Assembly: GCF_037893015.1 (NCBI RefSeq)
Contig: NC_133660.1
Location: 283,829,534-283,893,533 of the forward strand
DNA: 64,000 bases
Source of the DNA: Macrotis lagotis
Taxonomy: Eukaryota; Chordata; Mammalia; Peramelemorphia; Peramelidae
Direction: 5' to 3'
Position numbers and translations under genes: made by a program
Shown here: positions 33,701 to 44,214 of the stretch, piece by piece
Position numbering within the stretch: position 1 is the stretch's first letter
How the letters are laid out: each line of letters begins with the position of its first letter
Notes under the pieces: generated by a model
Databases searched by the model: none
What the model saw: only the letters and a program-made list of their open reading frames with translations
Told to the model about the DNA's origin: nothing

Positions 33701-36700
33701 TTTTGTGATTGATGTGTTTCTGCCCTGCCTCTGTCACTCCAGGTGAGCTTCCAGCACGAGACTTACCCAACAGAGAGCGTGCCAGCCCTGGGAGCTGAGA
33801 TGGGGGAACAGCCCCTGGCCCGCCAGGTATTCATTGTCCAGGAGCTCGAGATCCGAGATCGGCTTGCATCTTCCCAAATCAACAAGTTCCTTTACCTGTA
33901 CACGAGTGAGAAGATGCCTCGGCGGGCACATTCCAACATGGTATGGTGCTAAGAAGTCCTTGGAGACAGTGTACCCGTGGGGTTCCCAGGCCAGGGATTT
34001 CTCCTAACACTGAAGGAGTAGTGGATCTTGATGTAGGACTGAAGTGAACTTGAGTCAAGTCCAACTCTGTAAACAAGGAAATGGAGGCCTAGAGAGGAGA
34101 GGGAAGTGATTTGCCCAGGGTCACACTGCTCAGTCATAATTGGCTCTTTGGCTCCTGGTTAACCTTGGGCAGGTTCTTGCCTCTCTAATGAGGCCCCTTC
34201 CAGCTCCCAAGGGAGGGCTGGGAGGACCAGAATTAACTTGGGCCATAGGATGGGGGACAGGGGCTGCATGGAAGCTGGAGGAACTGGGACTCAAGTGGGT
34301 CTGGGGTAGTGACTCTTCTGTGCCTCCTAGCTCACTATCAAAGCCCTTCATGTGGCCCCAGAAGCTGGTCTGGGAGGCCCCGAGTGTTGTCTCCGAGTTT
34401 CCCTCATGCCTCTGCGTCTCAACATTGACCAGGTGAGATTGGATGGGGCTGGCCCTTCCTCACCCACCTGCAGTCCATCTAGAGGATGGGGTGTGTGTGT
34501 GTGTGTTTGTGTGTGTATGTGTTTTGGAGGGTTTTTGTTCCTTGCCCATTCTCCACCCTCTGGAGCTGAATACATTTCCCTCCTCCACTTTGCAGGATGC
34601 CCTATTCTTCCTCAAAGATTTCTTCACTAGTCTGGCTGCTGGCATTAACCCTGTCATTCCCATGGAGTCAGCAACTGAAGGTGAGGGGCTGGGCTCAAGG
34701 ACAGGAGGGATGGGGGGCAGCCCTCAGGAACAGGAATGGGAACTGAGCATTTCTCCAGCCACTGTAGGGGATGGTCTTTGCGGAAGGTGTCAGCTTCCTG
34801 CAGCAGCAGGGGACCTCCTTAGGAAGCATTTAATGAGAAACTGGGTCCCCAGATAACGCCACCGGATACAGCAGCGAGGCCCTGTCCTCCATCAGCTGAT
34901 CCGTCAGAAGAGAAACATGGATGTTAGGGTGAAAGAGGCACTAGAAATGGGCTTGAGGGTCAGGATTAGGGGAGCTTTCTGGGGAAGGTATCACTATACT
35001 TGGATATTACAGATAACAGGGTCCTAAGAAATAGAGGTGAAGAGGTAGAACATTCTAGTTTATGGAGCGTGACCAGTACAAAAGAGTGGAGGTGGGAGAT
35101 TGAGTGGTCGATAGGACAGATGGTTAGAAGGGCAATTTGCTGGACCATAATATATTCAAGGTAGGTTAGGATTAGCTTGTGAAGGCCTTGACGTGCTTTC
35201 GAGAGGCACTTGAATCCTACTTTGTCCGTGTGTCCCACCTGGGAGGACAAGCCCTGGTAGCTGGGGAGGATAAGCACTGGAAGCTGGGTAGAGGTGGCCT
35301 GGGGTGAGACAACAGGCAGTGTGCCCAATTGGGAAACCCCCAGAAGAGTCCAAGTGAGGAAGGATTGACACTCAGGGTCTGGAAGCTGCAGGCAGGGAAA
35401 AACACACCCCTGAGGCCTTTCCCCCACACTTCCCTGCTCTGACAGCCCGGCTTCCTGAGGCAGATTACAGTCATTGGCTCTTTTCACCTTACTTCCTTTG
35501 GACAGCTTATGCTATGGAGGCACGGAAAGGTAGCATTAGTTCCATTTGGCAGGAGAGGAACTGAGGCCCAGAGACCCCTCAGAAGGGGTGGTAGTCCACC
35601 TGTGTCTCAGGCCCAGCCTCTGCCATGGCCTCTCCTGCCAGTTTGATGCTTGCTCAGAGGGTGGCTACCCAGGGCCCAGAGGCAGGAGTGCAGCCATAAG
35701 ACCATTCTCAAGGCCTTTGGTGCCTTTTGGCACCAGACCTCCTTTACAGAGAGAAGAGCAGGGGAGTGGGTGGTAAGGAGCAAGGCTAGGGCTGGCCCCC
35801 GGGAACCTTCCCACTGTTGCCAGGTTTCCTGCCATCCATCCTTGTGTCCACCCTGCCCTCTTCCTCCACGCAGCCCGCCAAGATCCCACCGTCCGGAGCG
35901 GTGCTACCCAGGACAAGCTGCTGGAGGGGGCGGAGATGAGCGGCTCTCTGGAGACCACAGTCAGTGAGCAGAGTTCCTCATCCGCCTCTGCTGCCTCAGC
36001 TGAGCAGCCCATTTACTTCAGGTGGGAACGGCTGGGAGGGTGAGCAGGGAGGGAGGGAGGGAGGCCAGAGGGATGGGTCCAGCAGCTCAAGGCTGATGTG
36101 CACACTCCACCCCCACCCCCCTTGTGCCCCTCAGGGAGTTCCGATTCACCTCTGAGGTGCCAATTTGGCTGGATTACCACGGCAAGCATGTCACCATGGA
36201 CCAAGTGGTGAGTGGGTGTGGCCTGGGGGGGCCCTGCCCGAGGATGCTTGGATGTGTGCATGGGGGCCTGAGGCGCTTGATGCAGCTGTTTGCCCTGGCC
36301 TGGTCCTCTGTTAACCGAGGGGGTGACTGGTGCACGGCCCCTCCGCGCCGACCGACTGGGGGTCAGGGCGGGGACTGGACCGCGGCAGGGAGGAGAAGAC
36401 AGTCGTCCTGAGTCCCGGTGTCTACGTACCTAGGTGTCCCTCTGGGGCTGGGGGTCTCCTGAGTCCTCCCAGTCCCGGACTCTGCAACGACCTGCCCACC
36501 TCTCCCTCCCAGGGCACCTTCGCTGGGATCCTCATTGGCCTGGCCCAGCTCAATTGCTCAGAGCTCAAGCTAAAGCGTCTCTGCTGTAGACACGGGTGAG
36601 CCTTCCCAGCAGCCTCCTCTCCCTGAGAACCCCGCCCCGGGAAGGCCACAGTCCTGCCCTCACCTGGCACTGACCTGCCAGCCAGGTCTCCCGTCCCCTG

Positions 36701-38072
36701 ACCAGGCCAGACCTTGCCGTGGGTCACCGGATAGTCCCTACTGCTCGGGGAGGAATCGCTCCACCCTCCCCTTTCCCTTGTGTTCCACGCACAGGCTCCT
36801 GGGGGTGGACAAGGTGCTGGGCTATGCCCTCAATGAGTGGCTGCAGGACATTCGGAAAAACCAGCTGCCGGGGCTCCTGGGAGGCGTGGGCCCCATGCAC
36901 TCCGTGGTCCAGCTCTGTAAGTGCCGCTTACCCATGGACAGGCCCAGGTGGAGGGGCCTTGAAACTCCCATTTCTGTGGGACAACTTAGAAACTGTTGTG
37001 GTCCTGCCCCCCATGGGGTGACAGAGGGTGGGGCAGACCCAGCCCAGGAAGGGGGGGGCAGGGGGAAGAAGAGCTGGAAGAAAGGGCAGCAGCCCAGTCC
37101 TGGGCTTGCCCCTGACCCTGCTCCTCCCTGCACCAGTTCATGGCCTTAGAGACTTGCTGTGGCTTCCCATTGAGCAGTACCGGCGGGATGGACGCCTCAT
37201 GCGGGGGCTGCAGCGGGGGGCTGCCTCCTTCGGGTCTTCCACAGCTTCGGCCGCCCTGGAGCTCAGCAACCGCCTCGTGCAGGCCATCCAGGTGACCGGG
37301 CCGAGGCTGGGGCTGAGGGGCCAGCCTAGGGTGCTTCCTACCTCAAAGAGCAGCTCATTCCATTTTGGGGTGCTGCTGATAACATTAGGGGTTCCAGGCC
37401 CTGGAGGCTCCTCCCAGGCCTTGGTGGTGCCTTCAAAGCCAAGCAGAGCAAGTGAATGAGAAGCCCCTGGGTGGGCCAGGAAGTATGTGTGTGGGGGTGA
37501 GACCCACTCCATGGGAGCCCAGGAAAGGGCAGGGGGCTGAGCAGGAGAGGTGCACTCACTCCTTCTGCTTGGCCTTTGCTTCTCCCCCTCCTCTTCCTCT
37601 GTCCAGGCAACAGCTGAGACGGTCTATGACATCCTGTCCCCTGCCGCTCCTGTCTCCCGCTCGCTCCAGGACAAACGGTCAGCCCGAAAACTGCGCAGGG
37701 GACAGCAGCCAGCTGACCTCCGAGAAGGCGTGGCCAAGGCCTACGACACTGTCCGAGAGGTACCGCCTCCCCCCCCACGGCTCCCTCCCCAGTGCTAATT
37801 GTCCCCTCATCTCATGTCCTCCTCCCACCTCCTAGGGCATCCTGGACACGGCCCAGACCATCTGCGACGTCGCTTCTCGGGGTCACGAGCAGAAGGGGCT
37901 GACAGGGGCTGTCGGGGGGGTGATCCGCCAGCTGCCCCCCACAGTAGTGAAGCCCCTCATCTTGGCTACCGAAGCCACCTCCAACTTGCTGGGGGGGATG
38001 CGCAACCAGATCCTCCCTGACGCCCACAAGGACCACGCTCTCAAGTGGCGGTCGGAGGAGTCCCAAGACTGA
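15781..38072 (+). CDS. ATG2A: Autophagy lipid-transfer protein ATG2A
   Basis: A rod-shaped bridge protein that moves lipid from the ER to the growing autophagosome and also acts at lipid droplets. 41 coding exons join in frame to 1,946 codons (human 1,938): 15781-15951, 17083-17245, 17319-17471, 17653-17755, 17909-18047, 18126-18224, 18443-18539, 18644-18790, 18879-19043, 19406-19649, 19746-19896, 19990-20082, 20174-20329, 20849-21092, 21189-21285, 21382-21544, 23205-23347, 23449-23594, 23725-23885, 24041-24191, 24276-24475, 24575-24655, 24734-24840, 24970-25062, 28013-28083, 28389-28465, 29092-29262, 29640-29766, 29850-30076, 30194-30402, 31166-31301, 33743-33940, 34331-34432, 34596-34680, 35874-36021, 36135-36207, 36513-36595, 36795-36916, 37137-37291, 37607-37759, 37836-38072. 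Exon 1 encodes the chorein-N start [20 protein letters not shown]. The GABARAP-binding LIR core FCIL is at 30041-30052, after a Glu/Asp run. The C-terminus ends [15 protein letters not shown]. Exon 29 uses donor CCT/GTGCGT; the exon 27 donor is ambiguous. The frame is unbroken. Confidence 0.98.
16150..16345 (+). repeat. GC-rich tandem repeat in ATG2A intron 1
   Basis: About ten irregular units of roughly 19 bases built on 'gagagccggggcccccccc', with C-tract length changes, lie 200-400 bases after the first donor site, inside the CpG island. Confidence 0.85.
21545..23204. other. ATG2A intron 16
   Basis: The 1.66-kb intron has no exon I can recognise. It has a fragment resembling 'tttattgagtgtctgctgtg' repeats near 21725-21800, several poly-G runs, and otherwise unique-looking GC-rich sequence. 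Confidence 0.6.
25610..26690 (-). repeat. L1 fragment, reverse transcriptase part joined to 3' UTR
   Basis: Read on the minus strand, 26528-26316 encodes [19 protein letters not shown] followed by [19 protein letters not shown], the stretch of L1 ORF2 leading into the reverse transcriptase. Degraded RT sequence continues to about 25830 and then meets L1 3' UTR text ('tctgattcttctttcagtca'). The middle and end of ORF2 are missing, so the copy is internally deleted as well as 5'-truncated. It lies in ATG2A intron 24. Confidence 0.85.
26691..27215 (-). repeat. L1 3' end
   Basis: A second minus-strand copy follows directly: the C-terminal/3' UTR text, including the reverse complement of 'ccaattctttgcc', 'gcatcaattcatgcc' and 'aagaagaatcagaataaa'. 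It lies in ATG2A intron 24. Confidence 0.85.
27496..27645 (+). repeat. tRNA-derived marsupial SINE, full length
   Basis: The copy begins 'gggcagctaggtggcacagt' and ends 'ttgccttgcaaaaacctaaa'. It is close to my recollection of the family consensus, so fairly young. It lies in ATG2A intron 24. Confidence 0.95.
28754..28911 (+). repeat. tRNA-derived marsupial SINE, full length
   Basis: The copy begins 'ggggtggctaggtagctcag' and has an A-rich tail. It lies in ATG2A intron 26. Confidence 0.95.
31470..31662 (-). repeat. SINE with an 18-base target-site duplication
   Basis: The minus-strand SINE body is at 31488-31644. The same 18-mer, CTGTTTTTTAAACTTTTT, flanks it at 31470-31487 and 31645-31662. 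A perfect duplication marks a recent insertion by L1 machinery. It lies in ATG2A intron 31. Confidence 0.9.
31663..33055 (+). repeat. L1 fragment, internally deleted
   Basis: The 31690-32050 part resembles the L1 ORF2 stretch between endonuclease and RT ('gaaataacataccaaaatct', 'aaaggagaaattaataaaat'). From about 32060 the text is ORF2 C-terminus and 3' UTR ('gacccagcaataccactact', 'tgatgctgagtgagatgagc'), ending in an A-rich run near 33050. About 2 kb of ORF2 is missing. It lies in ATG2A intron 31. Confidence 0.85.
33120..33534 (-). repeat. L1 3' end, inverted relative to its neighbour
   Basis: This is the reverse complement of about 32450-32855 at roughly 90% identity by eye. It starts 'ccccaaattatccctggttg' and ends with the reverse complement of 'caaaaatgtgcatca'. 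It makes a 400-base inverted repeat with a spacer of about 270 bases. It lies in ATG2A intron 31. Confidence 0.9.
34488..34519 (+). repeat. GT-rich microsatellite
   Basis: An imperfect (GT)n run with TT and TA interruptions, in ATG2A intron 33. Confidence 0.85.
34681..35873. other. ATG2A intron 34
   Basis: The 1.2-kb intron has no exon seen. The part at about 34930-35230 resembles an old interspersed repeat also represented near 55040-55420 and 60985-61075 ('ggcctt...', 'gccactgaag'-type text). I cannot name the family. Confidence 0.45.
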
Positions 38073-38530
38073 AGGGGACGATGGGGTCTGGCTGCCAGGA
38101 CGCTGCTTCCCCCTCTGTCTTGGAGGACACTTGCACTCTGGGAGCCCGTGGGCCTCAGCCCGCCGGCCATTCAGGGTCCTTGGCCGTGGCGTTCCCAGGG
38201 TGGGGCGGGGAGAGGCCCTGCTTTGAAACAGACTCCTTGAGGCCCCCTGCCAACCCCACTGCCCCCATCCTTTGGGCCTGGGCTGAGGGAGTCCCTGTGG
38301 CCTGTGGAGGAGGAAGGGGCCGGGGGCCCCTGCTGCTGCTGCTGCCGCCTGGCCACAGTACACAGACTTGTCTCCTTGGGGTCCCCCCCAGCCAAGTGTC
38401 TTTCCGTGTTCTGATGTGGGCAGGGCCAGGCCCAGGGACACACATGTGGTTCCGTGGTTCACTTTCTAAGCTCCCCAGGAGTGGGGGTTGCGGCTTCTGC
38501 ATGATGTGGAATAAATTGTGCCCATAGCCG
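38073..38530 (+). other. 3' untranslated region of ATG2A
   Basis: A short 3' UTR that ends soon after AATAAA at 38510-38515. The T-rich stretch downstream (around 38545) is a plausible cleavage-support element. Confidence 0.75.
38510..38515 (+). terminator. Poly(A) signal of ATG2A
   Basis: Canonical AATAAA 438 bases after the stop codon. Confidence 0.85.
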
Positions 38531-40308
38531 CCAATTCCCCCATTCTTTTTGTTCCCTGCACCCCAGAAGCTCAGGGCTGAGCCCAGGTTGGGGTGGGGCA
38601 CATCTGCTAGCTTCCGCCCCCCCCAGCCCAGTCCCACCATGTGCTAAAGAGCAGGATGCCTCCTCTCCCAGGGCTCTGCACCCCTTCACTCTCCTGTGCC
38701 CGCTGCCCATCCTGGCCACCAACCTGTTTGGGGGCCCAGGGAGCTGCCCCTGTACTTCTGTCACATCACCACTAGAGGGCGCCAGGTGCCTGCCCCAGAG
38801 AGCTGTCCAGGCCTGGGGAGGGGACCGCATCTGATCCCAAAAATATTCATCCTGGTTCCCAAAGTGCTCTGGCCTTGGAGTGCAGAAGCCCTGGGTTCAA
38901 GTCCTGACTCTCCCAGGAACCAGCTGCTGCCTCTGGGAGGGCACACTGGAGGGAACTCTGAGTGAGCTGGGTTCGGTGCTCAGAAGGGACATAGCCACAG
39001 GTCGGAGGGGGCAGGCAGGCCACGGGCAGCATGAAGCAAGTTTGATATTGGGAAGACTTTGTCCTCCCTTGGGGCCCGGCTCCCCTACCCTGGAGATCCC
39101 CAGGTCAGGAGGCCTCTGGTTACCCCAGGAACATGGATTTAGGGGCTCAGAATGCCCTCTTTTGACAGATGAAGAAACTGAGGCCCCATATACTTAACCC
39201 AGCAGCTGCTGATAGGAGGCAGATGGAAATTGAAAAGGGCCCCCAAAGGCTAGTGTTTTGCTCAGGATTTGAACCCAGTTCTGACTCTGGCCTAGCGTTC
39301 TAGCCCCTTTGTGCCTTCTCTCATTGATCCAGAAAGAACTTTTGTTTGAGGTCATCCAGACCAGTGGAGGAGAGGAAACAGCCCCAGGTTGGGGGGGGGG
39401 GGGTCACCCGGGTTCAGTCACTGGCAGAGCGGGCATCAGAACCCAGGTACTCTGTCTCTTAGCCAGCACATCCCAGTGTCCTATGCCCTCGACCTTGAAT
39501 GTTCTGTCTGCCCCCCCAGCTCGAAGCTTTCCTTGACCTGTTCCACTCCCAGGGTGGGGCTGCCCTCCACTCCTTGGGGATGTGGCAGGAAGGCTGAAGG
39601 TCTCCCGGCAAGGGCAAGGGATAGGGTGGGGGCTTTGGTGACACCCTGATGAGTGCAAAGGTTCCCCTGATCCTTGGGGTGAGGGGGGTTCAGAGAAAGG
39701 GCAAGGCAAAAAAAGTCTGGGGGGGGTCTAGACCTTGCTGCATCCTCCTTCCAAGGTTCAGCCCAGGAGCCCCTACCCTTCTCGGGGTGGGGCAGGAAAC
39801 GCCCCCCAAAGTTTGCCATTGTCTCCATCCCCTTTCTCCCAAGGCCCCTCCACCTTGGAGTTGCATCACCTCTCCCTTAAACTGGGCCAGAACTGTGGAG
39901 CAATGGAGCTGACCCCCTGCCTTGCCCGGGGATTTTCTGCCCTCCTTAGATGGGGGGGGGGTGCCGAGAGCCCAGCCTGGCTGCCTAAGCCTCTGCTTCT
40001 CCATCCCAGGGGGCCCTGCCCAGGAAGGCGGGAGTCCTACTCCATCTGGACCCTTCCAGCACCTAGTAGGTCCTTATTGCTGAGGACCCTAAGGGGACCA
40101 AGTTACCCTTCGAATAGCCATCCTCATCTGTTGGGGGTGTAAGTCATGTCCCCCCCACCCCGGAGGAACTTGGAGCCCCATGCGAATCAATGGGGATGAC
40201 AATCTAAAGCTCCTTTCTCTTGTGGATCCAGGGAGGAGGCCTCTGGATCTGGGGAGCTTGGAGAATGAGCCTTGTCCCATGGCACTCTTCAATTGCCATT
40301 GGTATTTG

Positions 40309-40337
40309 GTGATGATGATGATGATGATGATGATGAT
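40309..40337 (+). repeat. GAT trinucleotide microsatellite
   Basis: About nine uninterrupted TGA/GAT units next to the L1 fragment. Confidence 0.9.
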
Positions 40338-40344
40338 CTCTGTT

Positions 40345-40760
40345 CTCAAGTAGTCTTTTTTAAGTGATTTACTCAGTTTCTCTAAGTATACCATCCTATC
40401 ACCTGCAAAGAATGACAGTTTCGCTTCCTCATTGGCAATTCTGATTCCATTCCTTTTTCTTCTTGCTAAAGCGAACCTAATGCCATATTGAATAGTAATG
40501 GGGGTCATGGGCAGGCATCTTTATTTCTTTTGTTTGTTGGGTTTTTTGCCAAGCAATGGGGTTAAGTGACTTGCCCAAGGTCACACAGCTAGGTCATTGT
40601 TAAGTGTTTGAAGCTCAGGTCCTCCTGACTCCAGGGCCAGTGCTCTATCCACTGCACCACCTAGCTGTACCAGGCATCCTTAATTTAACCCTGATCTTAT
40701 TGGAAACAGTCCCAGATCATCCCATTCTATATGATATTTGTTGGTTTTAGATAATTGCTT
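40345..40760 (-). repeat. L1 reverse-transcriptase fragment, split by a SINE
   Basis: On the minus strand 40500-40360 reads GIRIANEEAKLSFFAGDRMV and then YLEKLSKSLKK, matching the region around the L1 active-site box FADD, here FAGD, so the catalytic aspartate pair is lost. L1-like text resumes at 40672 ('cctgatcttattggaaacag') after the inserted SINE. Confidence 0.8.
40530..40672 (-). repeat. tRNA-derived marsupial SINE inside L1
   Basis: The body runs from 'gccaagcaatggggttaagt' to 'caccacctagctgtacc'. The near-copies 'caggcatcttta' before and 'caggcatcctta' after the element look like its target-site duplication, one base diverged. Confidence 0.85.
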
Positions 40761-40769
40761 ATTATGTTT

Positions 40770-41026
40770 ATCTTTTGTTCTCAAAGAAGATCCTGAGGTC
40801 AGGGAAGTGATGCTGTGACAAACACAGGAACTGAAAGGGGGGGGGGGTGTTGCTAAGTCACCAGTCTCACTTTCCAGAGCATTTGAGTCCAGTGGCCAGA
40901 TATGGATGGGGAAGACTTGGAGATGACTTGTCCAAGGTCACACACTAGTTTGACGATCGGATTTGAACTCGGGTCCTCTTGACTCCAGGACTGGTGCTCT
41001 GTCCACTATGCCACCCAGCTGCCCAT
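40770..41026 (-). repeat. Composite SINE with a longer 3' tail
   Basis: The tRNA-like part (40918-41026, ending 'ccacccagctgccc') is preceded by 'gttctcaaagaagatcctga', 'gaagtgatgctgtgacaaa' and 'tccagtggccagatatggat'. As I recall, this text accompanies a longer marsupial SINE variant. Family name uncertain. Confidence 0.55.
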
Positions 41027-41971
41027 AGGCATTTATAAAGCCCTTGAGGGCCATACTGTACATGTGTGATCTCCTGGAACTTCAGGACTTCGCTGAGAAG
41101 GGGGCACTGGGGTGGGTTCCCCAGCTGATAGACATGAGGACAGACATCCACTAACTCCTATGGAGGAGCTGGGGCAGAAATATGGACACAGGGGTCAGCC
41201 AGACCATGCTGAGGAGGTTGAGCCAGGGCCAAGGGGCTCATGGGCAGCAGGGGGCTTGGCCCAGAGGCTCTTCCCAAAGAGGTTGTCTGGCTCCTTATTG
41301 CTCCCTTGGGTACCCTGCCCAGGAGCCTGGTCCTTGTGTCCCTAGGGCCAAGAGTGGAGGTCCGGGGAGCCAGGGTCTCAGACCCACTGTTCTTCAGTGA
41401 TTGCCCCCCTACATCCCAGGAGGAAATCCAGGCCCCAAGGGAGGGAGGGGTGGGTAAAGGCCACCCGGGTGGACCTTTGTCCCTCTCGAGAGGAGAACTT
41501 CTTGACCCAATGAGATGCTGAGCGGCAAGATAAGATTAGCTCGCCTTCCCCCAATGCCTCCAGATTTGCACATTTTTACGGAAGAGTAAAGTGAGGCCCA
41601 GAGGGATTTCAAAGGTTTGCCTATTGGGGTCTCCAGGGTATGGGAGATTCGTCATGAACTTGGGGCATCTGCTCCAAAGCCAGTGAATGGACTGACCATT
41701 GTGCCATCCTGCCTCTTGCTACTTGGAGGGGTGGCTGCCAGCTCCTGTCATACCCTTCTGCCCCCCCCACACACACACATACAGCACACAAGCACCTGTG
41801 CTGCCCGGGGGGAGACCCCAGGCTGGACTTGGCCAGGTGGGGTCCAGGGGTCTGGCTGGCCAGGGCAGAAGCCTAGGTTCCTGGAGGCCCCACCCCACCC
41901 CCTCCCCGGGCACAGTACAAGTTCGGAGATCGCCCTTCGAACTGCACTTGTGATCCCATATTGATGGGCAA

Positions 41972-41984
41972 GCTAATCATTAAC
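41972..41984 (+). promoter_or_regulatory. HNF1 binding site, candidate promoter of the miR-194/192 transcript
   Basis: GCTAATCATTAAC matches the HNF1 palindrome GTTAATNATTAAC at all positions but one. It lies 2.05 kb before miR-194 on the same strand. HNF1A is known to drive the miR-194-2/192 cluster in intestine and liver, so the place fits. Confidence 0.6.
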
Positions 41985-42034
41985 CCCCAGGGGCACTAGG
42001 CTTGGCCAGGGATTCAAAAGGCAGCAGGTCCACC

Positions 42035-42108
42035 CTGCCTGGCTCACTTCCTCCTCAGGCTCCCTGGCGAGCCCCACCGCGGGCACAGCCCCTAGAGAGG
42101 ACGGCAAG
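42035..42108 (+). ncRNA. Possible first exon of the miR-194/192 host transcript
   Basis: About 50-70 bases after the HNF1 site a short GC-rich stretch ends in a strong donor, GGCAAG/GTAAGA, at 42108/42109. Position and donor suggest a spliced primary transcript. The 5' end is a guess and the exon has no independent support. Confidence 0.3.
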
Positions 42109-43784
42109 GTAAGACTCGGCAGCCCCCCGCTCCCGGGCCTCCCTCCTTTTCTGGGCCCCAGGTTGCTTCTTGTCCCCCCTTCCTTCCTGACTGCCCATCA
42201 ACCAACCAGCTCCAGGAGGTGGAATGCTGACTGTCATCTCGGCCTCTTTGGGGGCTGCTCTGCTCCCAGGGGCCACAACTCTGCCAAGGAATCCCTTTGT
42301 GACCTTGGGCAAACTGATCTCCCTGGCCTCAGTTTATCCTAATCTAAAAGAGGGTGAAATTAGGTGGCCCCTTCCGCTTGGCGGGCTTGGCCCCGTCTGG
42401 GGGTCTGTGGTCCTGCCTTGGTCACTGTGCTGGGATCCTCCCCATCACCAAACCTACCAGGAAGGCTTCTGGGAACTGAATCTTCTGGGGGGTGCCAGAG
42501 GTAGAAGCGGACTGATACTGGGCCCAGGCCCTGAGGCTAAGGCCAAGATCTGAGGCTGGCTGTGCATCTGGGGAGGTACAGCAACCCCAGGGGCTGTGGG
42601 CCCCTCTCGCCCTCTGCCTCTTTCCCTGCCTTCTCACCGCTCAAGAGGGAGGAGCCCGAGGGAGAAGCTCAGAGACTACCTGGTTCAAAGCCTTCATTTT
42701 AGAGGAGGGGAAGGGACTGGCCCAAGGTCATACACTCAAAGGTAAGTGAGCCCCTGGGGCAGCATCTGCCCTTGATCCTAGCCTGGGAGGCCAGAAGCCT
42801 GGGTTCTAGCCCTGGGCTTCTAGCGGTCACTTCCCTTTCCTGGCCTTCCTTCAACTCTCGAAGGTGGGCTGCCCTTTCCAGAAGGTGGGCTCAGAGCCTG
42901 GAGGATGGGCAGCTGGTCAGTCAGCAAACCTTCAGGGAGCATTTCCTTTGTGGGTCTAGTGGCCTGAGCCTGGTCTTAACCCGGAGGGGACCTCCCTCCC
43001 ACACTTCTACAAAGGAGACTTCCAGACCAGCCCATAAATTTAGAGCCATGGTCAGCATTACAGAAAAGGAAACTGAGGCCCAGGGAGATGAAAGGTCACA
43101 CAGGGATTAAGGAGAAGAATTAGAATCGAAGTCCTCGAGCTCTGGAGGTGGCTCTGGGGGCCCACCCTGGGATGCTCCCTTAGGACCCTCAGCCCTAGGG
43201 CTATGGGCCCGGTCCTTTTGGGCAGAGAAGCCCCACCCTCCTCCAGGGGAATCTAAGGAGACCTTGGGTTTGAAAGGCCTTGGCAAAATAAAGGGAATTA
43301 TTACCCTCCTATGATTTTGAAGCTCCATCCCTGGCCCTGGGACCCAGGTTCCAGGTCAGGTTGGTAACCTGAGCCGAGTGTGAGACCTTGGACTAGTCAC
43401 TTGCCCCTGAGTCTCAATCTCTTCATCTGAGAGACAGGACAACCCCATGGACACTCATCCAGTCCAACCCTCACTTTACAGAGGGGGGAGCAGGGACCCA
43501 AGCTCAGGGTGGCCTGCTTCCATGCCAAGAGGACTTGGAGATACTCCCTGGTAAGGGGCCCCTTGGCACCCCCGTTGCCCCAGCTTGCCTATTGCCCCTC
43601 TGCAGCCCCCCAGACATTCCGGAGGAGGTGAGCAGAGCAGGTCCTGGGGCGAGCGGGTGGGTGGGTGGCATGGGGGGGCCCCTTCCGTTTGGAAGGCTGA
43701 GGGCAGCGGGGCCCAGGCAACGGTTGGAAACAGGAAACCGAAAGGACAAAGAAGGCCGAGAGAGGGAGGGGGCCCCAGGCTGCC

Positions 43785-43930
43785 CAGGCTGTAAATCAGA
43801 GCCGCTCCCCAGTTTATTGAGGCTGGTAGGGGCTGGAGCCCGGACTTCGCCCAGGGTGAGGAGCGTTGGCATGGGCGAGGGCGTGCCAAGTGTGGGCGCC
43901 AGGTGATAAGGAGCTGTAATAAAGAGACTC
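43785..43930 (+). promoter_or_regulatory. Candidate gut-type regulatory element before miR-194
   Basis: Within 150 bases there are TGTAAATCA (FOX-like, 43790), TTTATTG (CDX-like, 43813), TGATAAG (GATA, 43904) and GTAATAAA (CDX-like, 43916). This is the mix expected of intestinal regulation. Individual motifs are short and could be chance. Confidence 0.35.
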
Positions 43931-44017
43931 TGACCCTGGGGCCCGGGAGAGGCTGAGTCTGGGGCACTTTGAGGGGCACCAGCTGGGCAGAGACGGAAGA
44001 AGATCCTTGAACGCGGC

Positions 44018-44106
44018 CCGGGTGGCACCCACTCCCTGTAACAGCAACTCCATGTGGGACGGTTTTCTGCTTCCAGTGGGGGTGCTGTTACCTTGGGTGG
44101 GCAGCC
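44018..44106 (+). ncRNA. MIR194-2: microRNA mir-194 precursor
   Basis: The 5p arm at 44037-44058 reads TGTAACAGCAACTCCATGTG plus GG, identical to miR-194-5p through 21 bases and differing only at the last (G for A). The 3p arm at 44073-44094 reads CCAGTGGGGGTGCTGTTACC plus TT, close to miR-194-2-3p. The arms pair across a loop of about 14 bases. The miRNA represses many epithelial and hepatic targets. It lies 179 bases before miR-192 and shares its strand with ATG2A and EHD1, as in the human MIR194-2/MIR192 cluster. Confidence 0.97.
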
Positions 44107-44214
44107 AAGATCATCGGAGGAAGAAGAGGACAGGGTCTGGCCTCCTGGGGGGGCTGGCTCACTGACCAGTGAGGATGGAGGCCCCACACCCCCTTGACGG
44201 GCCTCCGGCCCCTC

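Larger units (their letters stand above)
38531..41950. other. Intergenic stretch between ATG2A and the miR-194/192 locus
   Basis: No supportable gene. It contains MIR-like relics (for example 39150-39290), a poly-G tract near 39390, a GAT microsatellite at about 40309-40337, an L1 piece split by a SINE, and a longer SINE-like composite at 40770-41026. The rest is unique-looking sequence. Confidence 0.65.

Noticed and set aside
43476-44187. Minus-strand frames of 167 and 227 codons over the mir-194 region
   Set aside because: They run antisense to a conserved miRNA hairpin; sequence is not protein-like.
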